Assembly: GCA_017634355.1 (NCBI GenBank)
Contig: JAGBNO010000063.1
Span: forward strand, 1-38,378
Source: Lachnospiraceae bacterium
Lineage (GTDB): Bacteria > Bacillota > Clostridia > Lachnospirales > Lachnospiraceae
Direction of reading: 5' to 3'
DNA length: 38,378 nt
The position numbers and the translations under genes are program-made. This document shows, in pieces, positions 33,956-38,378 of the stretch. Each line of letters starts with the position of its first letter. Position 1 is the first letter of the stretch. Below the pieces are notes generated by a model. That model was not told the DNA's origin. It was given only the letters and a program-made list of their open reading frames with translations, and did no database searches.

Positions 33956-33974
33956 AGGAGAATAAGAGAGACCT

Positions 33975-35183
33975 ATGCTTTTGGTGAAGAAGTTCGGCGG
34001 CACCTCTGTCGCCGATAAGGAGAGGATATTCAATGTAGCCAGGCGCTGCATGAAGGACTATCAGGCGGGGCACAAGGTGGTAATGGTGCTTTCTGCCATG
34101 GGGAAGCAGACTGATGTACTTTTGGACATGGCGAAGGACATAAATGACTCCCCGCCAAAGCGCGAGCTGGATATGCTGCTCTCTACGGGAGAGCAGGTCT
34201 CAGTGGCGCTTATGAGCATGGCCTTCGCGTCTTTAGGGATACCTTCGGTATCGCTGAATGCCTTTCAGGTCGCCATGCACACGACCAGGGTTTATGGCAG
34301 CGCAAGGCTTAAGCGCATAGACACGGAGAGGATACATCACGAGCTGGACAACCACAAGATAGTAATAGTCACGGGCTTTCAGGGCATAAATAAGTATGAC
34401 GATGTGACCACACTGGGGCGCGGGGGGTCAGACACGACTGCCGTGGCCCTGGCGGCCGCACTTCATGCCGACCAGTGCGAGATATTCACGGATGTGGAGG
34501 GCGTCTATACCGCAGATCCGAGGATAGTGCCGAAAGCCAGGAAATTAAAGGAGATCACATACGGCGAAATGCTGGACCTTGCCACATTGGGGGCGGGAGT
34601 GCTGCATAACCGCTCCGTAGAGCTTGCGAAGAAATACAATATACCGCTCATAGTGCGCTCCAGCCTAAATGAGTCTGAGGGCACTATTATCAAGGAGGTC
34701 ACAAAGGTGGAAGGTATGCTCATAAGCGGCGTGGCCGCAGACAGGAATACGACAAGGATTTCGGTAATCGGTCTTGAAGACAGGCCGGGCGTGGCTTTCA
34801 AGCTTTTCGATATGATAGCCAAGGCCAATGTGAATGTGGACATGATATTGCAGTCCATAGGAAGGGATGGGACTAAGGACATATCCTTCACCATACCTGA
34901 GGATGATACAAAGGATTGTGTAGAGCTCATTGAGAAAAAAATGGAGAACTTAAGGGCTCATAAGATAGACGTGAACGAGGGGGTGGCAAAGGTCTCTATT
35001 GTCGGCGCAGGCATGATGAGCGCACCGGGGGTAGCGGCCAAGATGTTTGAGTGCCTCTACAATGCCGATATAAACATAAATATGATCTCCACATCGGAAA
35101 TAAGGGTAACTGTCCTCATTAGGGAAAAAGACACTGAGAGGGCGGTGAATGCGATACACGACGCCTTTGGGCTGGAAGACTAG
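33975..35183 (+). CDS. lysC: Aspartate kinase
   Basis: 402 residues. It phosphorylates aspartate, the first step toward lysine, threonine and methionine. KFGGTSVADKERI is the nucleotide-binding start, TLGRGGSDTTAVALAAAL is the second substrate motif, and DVEGVYTADPRIV the third. Two ACT domains follow (TRISVIGLEDRPGVAFKLF and KVSIVGAGMMSAPGVAAKMF), which bind the regulatory amino acid. The length fits the single-chain form with internal beta-subunit start. No T-box or lysine riboswitch was seen upstream. A family I repeat starts two bases after the stop. Confidence 0.97.
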   Translation: MLLVKKFGGTSVADKERIFNVARRCMKDYQAGHKVVMVLSAMGKQTDVLLDMAKDINDSPPKRELDMLLSTGEQVSVALMSMAFASLGIPSVSLNAFQVAMHTTRVYGSARLKRIDTERIHHELDNHKIVIVTGFQGINKYDDVTTLGRGGSDTTAVALAAALHADQCEIFTDVEGVYTADPRIVPKARKLKEITYGEMLDLATLGAGVLHNRSVELAKKYNIPLIVRSSLNESEGTIIKEVTKVEGMLISGVAADRNTTRISVIGLEDRPGVAFKLFDMIAKANVNVDMILQSIGRDGTKDISFTIPEDDTKDCVELIEKKMENLRAHKIDVNEGVAKVSIVGAGMMSAPGVAAKMFECLYNADININMISTSEIRVTVLIREKDTERAVNAIHDAFGLED

Positions 35184-35184
35184 A

Positions 35185-35241
35185 GCTCAATTGCTTGCAC
35201 AGATCCTTAGTCAGGCCTTACGAAAGTCATCGTAATATAGG
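35185..35241 (+). repeat. Family I palindromic repeat, diverged copy after lysC
   Basis: 57 bp starting GCTCAATTGCTTG, with AGTCAG in the middle and ending CGTAATATAGG. The right end forms the TAGGAG ribosome site of the next gene (GTG 35250). Confidence 0.78.
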
Positions 35242-35249
35242 AGTGAAAA

Positions 35250-35606
35250 GTGGATTCATTTGATGGTGGAAATCCCTTAGGCGGCAATGGGCAGGCACAT
35301 AATGAGTTTGGCCCTGCGGATAGCGGCAAGGGCCAGGGGCTTGCCAATGCGGCTTTGACAATGGGCATTATATCTGTAGTCGGGGCCATATTCATACTCC
35401 CACCTATGATACTGGGCTCTACAGCCATAGTTTTGGCACTTTTGTCCAGGGGAGGGGATGCTGTAATGAGCCCAAGGGCCAGAACCGGCCTCATTACAGC
35501 GTCCGTCGGTCTTGCGGCAGGGCTTGCGCTCTTTTCCTTTAGCCTATACTACCTCTTAAGCCATGCGGAACTTCTGGAGGAACTGATCAGACAATATGAC
35601 ATTTGA
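35250..35606 (+). CDS. Small membrane protein, DUF4190-like
   Basis: 118 residues from GTG 35250, six bases after GGAG. The N-terminal 30 residues are Gly/Asn/Asp-rich and soluble. Two or three membrane segments follow (about 32-63 and 78-104), with a basic loop between (SRGGDAVMSPRARTG). The layout matches the small DUF4190-type proteins common in Firmicutes, whose function is unknown. It lies after lysC and may be in the same transcript. Confidence 0.72.
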   Translation: MDSFDGGNPLGGNGQAHNEFGPADSGKGQGLANAALTMGIISVVGAIFILPPMILGSTAIVLALLSRGGDAVMSPRARTGLITASVGLAAGLALFSFSLYYLLSHAELLEELIRQYDI

Positions 35607-35682
35607 ATGGGACGAATCTGTCCTTGATGAGCTGAAAGTTTTGAGTGTATGAAAAGAACTATTAGATTCTTTTAAATAGTCA

Positions 35683-36456
35683 CTAATGCTCCCGTTTCTG
35701 CTTAAAGAGCCAGTCCCAGATGTGCGGGCAGTGGGAGAGGTGCACCCAGGAGCAGTGGGGATTGGCATTGTACACAGACTTCATATATCCTTCGGGAAGC
35801 TCCTCATAGTGCAGGTCATAGCCGGGGTCGTCCTTAAGTCTTTCGTAAAGGTCCTTAGATCCCAGTATAGTCAGCCCCTGTGAGTGCAGCTTTTTATAGC
35901 TGGCAGGAACTATGGTGTCGTCTACAGCGTGTACCAGCCATATAGGAGTGTGTTTCAAAGCATCTAGCCTGTCCCTTTCGGTTGCCCCGCAGATGGGGAT
36001 AGCCGCCGCAAAGGGATTCTTATCTTTCTTCAGCATACGCAGGAGGCCTATTCCGCCTGCGCTGTAGCCGTATGCGTAAACCCTGTCCTTATCTATATTA
36101 TGTCCTGAAATATAGCTCTCATGCAGCCTTTCCAGTGCGTCAAGTATGGCCAAAGACCCCCAGCTGTCCTTGGGCTTGCACTGGGGGGCAATGATATGGC
36201 AAGGGTGATGCAGCTGCCAGTCAGTTCTTGCGAGAAGAGTGCCGGCATCGTGCATTTCGAGCTGGGATTCATTGTCATTGCCAAAGCAGTCGGCCCCGTG
36301 GAAATAATAGACCAAAGGGAGCTTAGAACTATTATCCGGTGCAAAATACCTGTATGGAAGCCTTGCGTTTCCAGTGCTTATAATGCCCGCTTTGAAAAGC
36401 CTGCAGAGCTCTTTGTTTTCAGGGCTGGGTTTATCCCAATCCGATGGCAGACGCAT
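35683..36456 (-). CDS. Alpha/beta hydrolase, probable cytosolic carboxylesterase
   Basis: 257 residues, no signal peptide. VYYFHGADCFG holds the oxyanion region, GYSAGGIG the nucleophile Ser, VHAVDDTIVP the Asp and NPHCSWVHL the His, giving a complete catalytic triad. The order resembles the phospholipase/carboxylesterase and feruloyl-esterase-like group. ATG 36456 follows TAAGGAG. It faces the preceding gene; a weak AAAAGAA/TTCTTTT hairpin lies between them (about 35652-35673). The natural substrate is unknown. Confidence 0.87.
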   Translation of the reverse strand: MRLPSDWDKPSPENKELCRLFKAGIISTGNARLPYRYFAPDNSSKLPLVYYFHGADCFGNDNESQLEMHDAGTLLARTDWQLHHPCHIIAPQCKPKDSWGSLAILDALERLHESYISGHNIDKDRVYAYGYSAGGIGLLRMLKKDKNPFAAAIPICGATERDRLDALKHTPIWLVHAVDDTIVPASYKKLHSQGLTILGSKDLYERLKDDPGYDLHYEELPEGYMKSVYNANPHCSWVHLSHCPHIWDWLFKQKREH

Positions 36457-36523
36457 TACATATACTCCTTAAAGGAAAGTTAACTTTACGCCCATTCCTT
36501 GGCCAGTGGCACAGGCAAGGCAG

Positions 36524-36699
36524 AGGAGGGTGTCAATTACAGGAACAGTATAAGCCAAAAGAAAGGGCTAAACAAGCCGCACTTACCAAAAATCAGTTAC
36601 ATAGCACATTTATGGGCCGCTCGCATAGCGGCAGATTTTTGGTCAGCACAGCCGAAAAAATACAGCGCATCTTTGAAAGGATATTTATGAACAGCTCCT
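36524..36699. mobile_element. MITE-like hairpin element, family II copy 2 (diverged)
   Basis: The core hairpin 36586-36642 pairs CCAAAAATC with GATTTTTGG around GTTACATAGC and TCGCATAGCGG. It aligns to the minus strand of the element at 14931-15089 through AAAAATC, TTACATAGC, GATTTTT, GCAC, CGAA, CAGCGCA, TTTG, ATTTATG and a terminal TCCT, in order and at similar spacing. Outer limits are set by AGGA (36524) and TCCT (36699) and are approximate. The 280 bp between the esterase gene and the next promoter hold nothing else that I can support. Confidence 0.68.
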
Positions 36700-36760
36700 T
36701 AAAAAGTATTGAGCTTCTAGAGTAATATCCACACCTATGGAAAGTGCTCAATAAATTCTA

Positions 36761-36790
36761 TTGACATACAAATTGAAACTGTGCTAGTAT
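36761..36790 (+). promoter_or_regulatory. Promoter of the CbiK-like lipoprotein gene
   Basis: TTGACA (36761-36766), an 18 bp spacer and TAGTAT (36785-36790). The transcript would begin at the foot of the leader hairpin. Confidence 0.78.
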
Positions 36791-36796
36791 TGCAGG

Positions 36797-36860
36797 CGGT
36801 GCTTTTCGGTAACGATTAAATTTACTGTTGCTGGAAGCCACCGCTGACTTTTTTATTTTT
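36797..36860 (+). terminator. Leader hairpin with T-tract (attenuator) before the CbiK-like gene
   Basis: GCGGTG and CTT in the left arm pair with AAG and CACCGC in the right, with one bulge. An inner stem CGGTAAC/GTTGCTG continues it. The T-rich run TTTTTTATTTTT follows (36849-36860). It lies between promoter and ribosome site, so it should end many transcripts unless it is countered. No known riboswitch consensus was recognised. Confidence 0.65.
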
Positions 36861-36886
36861 CTAGTAATAAGGGAGGAAAAAGCGAA

Positions 36887-38378
36887 ATGAGAAAGAAGAT
36901 TATGGCAGTCCTCTGCGCATCTGCGATGCTGGGGACCGGACTCTATGGCTGCAGCGCCCCGGCACAGACAGCGGCGCCTGCCGCACCGGCAGAAGAAGCT
37001 GCACCCGCTGAGGAAGCCGCACCGGCAGAAGAAGCCGCTGCAACAGAAGCGGCTCCGGCTGAGGGAGAGGCAGAAGCGGCTACTGAGGGAGCCGCAAGCG
37101 ATGAGGAAGCGGCTGCCCATGTGGGAGAGCTTATCGATGCTATCTATGTACAGGAGTGGACTCCTGAGACAGAAGCACAGTGCAAGGAAGCGAAGGAAGC
37201 TTGGGATGCCCTGACGGATGCCCAGAAAGAGCTTGTCAGCGGTACTAGCGCAGATCCCGATTATTTCGGACGGGACACCGGCGATGCTTCCAAGGACGAT
37301 CCGTTAAATCAGGATGGCATAGGGGAGAACGAGATCCTGGTGGTGAGCTTCGGCACATCATTTAATGACAGCAGGGTTACCGATATAGGCGGCATAGAGA
37401 AGGCTCTTGCGACAGCCAATCCCGACTGGGATATACGCAGGGCTTTCACTGCGCAGATCATAATGAACCATGTCCTCGCAAGGGATGGGGAGAGCATAGA
37501 CAATATGCAGCAGGCCCTGGACCGCGCGGTAGCAAGCGGCGTCAAGAACCTTGTGGTACAGCCCACCCATTTGATGCACGGCGCAGAATACGATGAGCTG
37601 AATGAAGTGCTGCAGGGATATGTAGATAAATTTGAAACAGTGAAGCTGGCTGAGCCCCTTCTGGGCGAGGTAGGCGCAGACGCTTCTGCAGTAAACTCTG
37701 ACAAAGAGACTGTCGCCAAGGCTGTCGTAGAAGAGGCAGTAAAGGTTGCCGGTTTTGACAGCGTGGATGCGGCCGATAAGGACGGCACGGCATTTGTATT
37801 CATGGGGCACGGCACTTCACATGCGGCCAGCGTGACTTATGACCAGATGCAGGCACAGATGGACAAGCTCGGTTATAAGAATGTCTTCATAGGCACAGTG
37901 GAGGGCGAGCCCGCCGATACAGAGTGCAGTGCAGTTATAGACAAGATCAAGGAAGCAGGCTACAAGAAAGTAATACTCCGTCCCCTTATGGTAGTGGCGG
38001 GAGACCATGCCAATAACGATATGGCAGGTGCCGAAGAGGACAGCTGGGCAAGCCAGTTCACAGCTTCAGGCAACTTTGACAGCGTAGACTGCCAGATCAA
38101 TGGCTTAGGCGGAATCGCCGCAGTGCAGGATGTGTATGTGGCGCATACTAAAGCCGCTATTGACGGAGAGGCTCTTAAGGCTGGAGAGGGAGTATCTTCC
38201 AATGAAGCCGCTACAGGAGAGCTGGAGGATGGCACCTATCTTGCGGATTTCAAGTCTGACGGCGATATGTTCCATGTTAACGAGGCCAATAAGGGCAAGG
38301 GCGACCTGACCGTAAAGGGTGGCGAGATGACCATACACATCAGCCTTCCTACCAAGAGGGTGCAGAACCTCTTTATCG
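36887..38378 (+). CDS. cbiK: Exported CbiK-type cobaltochelatase lipoprotein, C-terminus cut by window edge
   Basis: 497 codons, open at the right edge. The signal peptide ends with lipobox LYGC at Cys22. A spacer of three 18 bp repeats (36983-37036; APAEEA units) and a helical segment follow. The catalytic domain starts near 145 with ILVVSFGTSFNDSR. It has QPTHLMHG, FVFMGHGTSHAA (metal/substrate His) and LRPLMVVAGDHANNDMAG (second His), the signature of class II sirohydrochlorin cobaltochelatase. A second domain begins near 455 (LEDGTYLADFKSDGDMFHV...LTVKGGEMTIHISLPTKR), a beta-rich module I recall from clostridial metal-uptake lipoproteins. Chelatases are normally cytosolic, so an outside location suggests a role in metal or tetrapyrrole handling at the surface. 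Confidence 0.9.
   Translation, partial: MRKKIMAVLCASAMLGTGLYGCSAPAQTAAPAAPAEEAAPAEEAAPAEEAAATEAAPAEGEAEAATEGAASDEEAAAHVGELIDAIYVQEWTPETEAQCKEAKEAWDALTDAQKELVSGTSADPDYFGRDTGDASKDDPLNQDGIGENEILVVSFGTSFNDSRVTDIGGIEKALATANPDWDIRRAFTAQIIMNHVLARDGESIDNMQQALDRAVASGVKNLVVQPTHLMHGAEYDELNEVLQGYVDKFETVKLAEPLLGEVGADASAVNSDKETVAKAVVEEAVKVAGFDSVDAADKDGTAFVFMGHGTSHAASVTYDQMQAQMDKLGYKNVFIGTVEGEPADTECSAVIDKIKEAGYKKVILRPLMVVAGDHANNDMAGAEEDSWASQFTASGNFDSVDCQINGLGGIAAVQDVYVAHTKAAIDGEALKAGEGVSSNEAATGELEDGTYLADFKSDGDMFHVNEANKGKGDLTVKGGEMTIHISLPTKRVQNLFI

Noticed and set aside
36797..36860. Cobalamin riboswitch before the CbiK-like gene
   Set aside because: The leader is only about 90 nt and consists of one hairpin; a cobalamin riboswitch needs around 200 nt.

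Overview
The window looks like a chromosomal segment of a low-GC-lineage Gram-positive anaerobe, most likely Lachnospiraceae (Clostridia). Reasons: strong AGGAGG-type ribosome sites, lipoproteins with Ala/Glu-rich spacers, an exported CbiK-type chelatase, EutS-like shell proteins, a hom-apgM-lysC cluster, and heavy use of ATA (Ile) and AGG (Arg) codons. This is inference from gene content; no rRNA or tRNA is present to settle it.

Layout. 1-1014: a secreted repeat protein (cut by the left edge) and the SRP RNA gene with its promoter, both on the minus strand. 1306-4940: an unrecognised protein, a DEDDh exonuclease and a convergent D-Ala-D-Ala carboxypeptidase. 4941-14333: trmB, then a tightly overlapping surface-polysaccharide cluster (four glycosyltransferases, a polyprenyl-phosphate sugar transferase, a Wzx-like flippase and two paralogous Wzy/ligase-like proteins). 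14330-16190: a mini-locus of two EutS/PduU-like microcompartment shell proteins and an EutP-like GTPase behind its own promoter and a structured leader. 16194-18243 (minus): a Vsr-like endonuclease and a PutP-type sodium symporter. 18463-23951: a small lipoprotein and an RbsB/C/A-like sugar ABC transporter with a terminator after the binding-protein gene. 23948-27435: an exported protein with a toxin-like C-terminal domain, a methyltransferase and a large membrane protein. 27633-35606: secA, prfB, hom, an apgM-like gene, lysC and a small membrane protein. 35683-38378: a minus-strand esterase and an exported CbiK-like lipoprotein cut by the right edge.

The least expected content is a set of three short dispersed repeat families that no gene explains. 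Family I is a ~55 bp element with inverted ends (CCTCAATTGC ... GCAATAGAGG). It occurs three times in tandem and in frame inside the first gene, and again between genes at about 14.9-15.1, 24.6, 30.3 and 35.2 kb, where its last bases serve as the Shine-Dalgarno of the next gene. Family II is a 159-176 bp MITE-like hairpin with two diverged copies (14931-15089 and about 36524-36699); the first appears to have split a family I copy. Family III is a 37 nt block with three mismatches, found upstream of the exonuclease and in the putP leader.

How the genes work together. The polysaccharide cluster encodes most of a Wzx/Wzy pathway. hom, the apgM-like gene and lysC give the aspartate-family branch toward threonine. 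secA and the SRP RNA serve export. Three genes (exonuclease, vsr, carboxypeptidase) have -10 boxes placed six bases before an ATG, which suggests leaderless transcripts.
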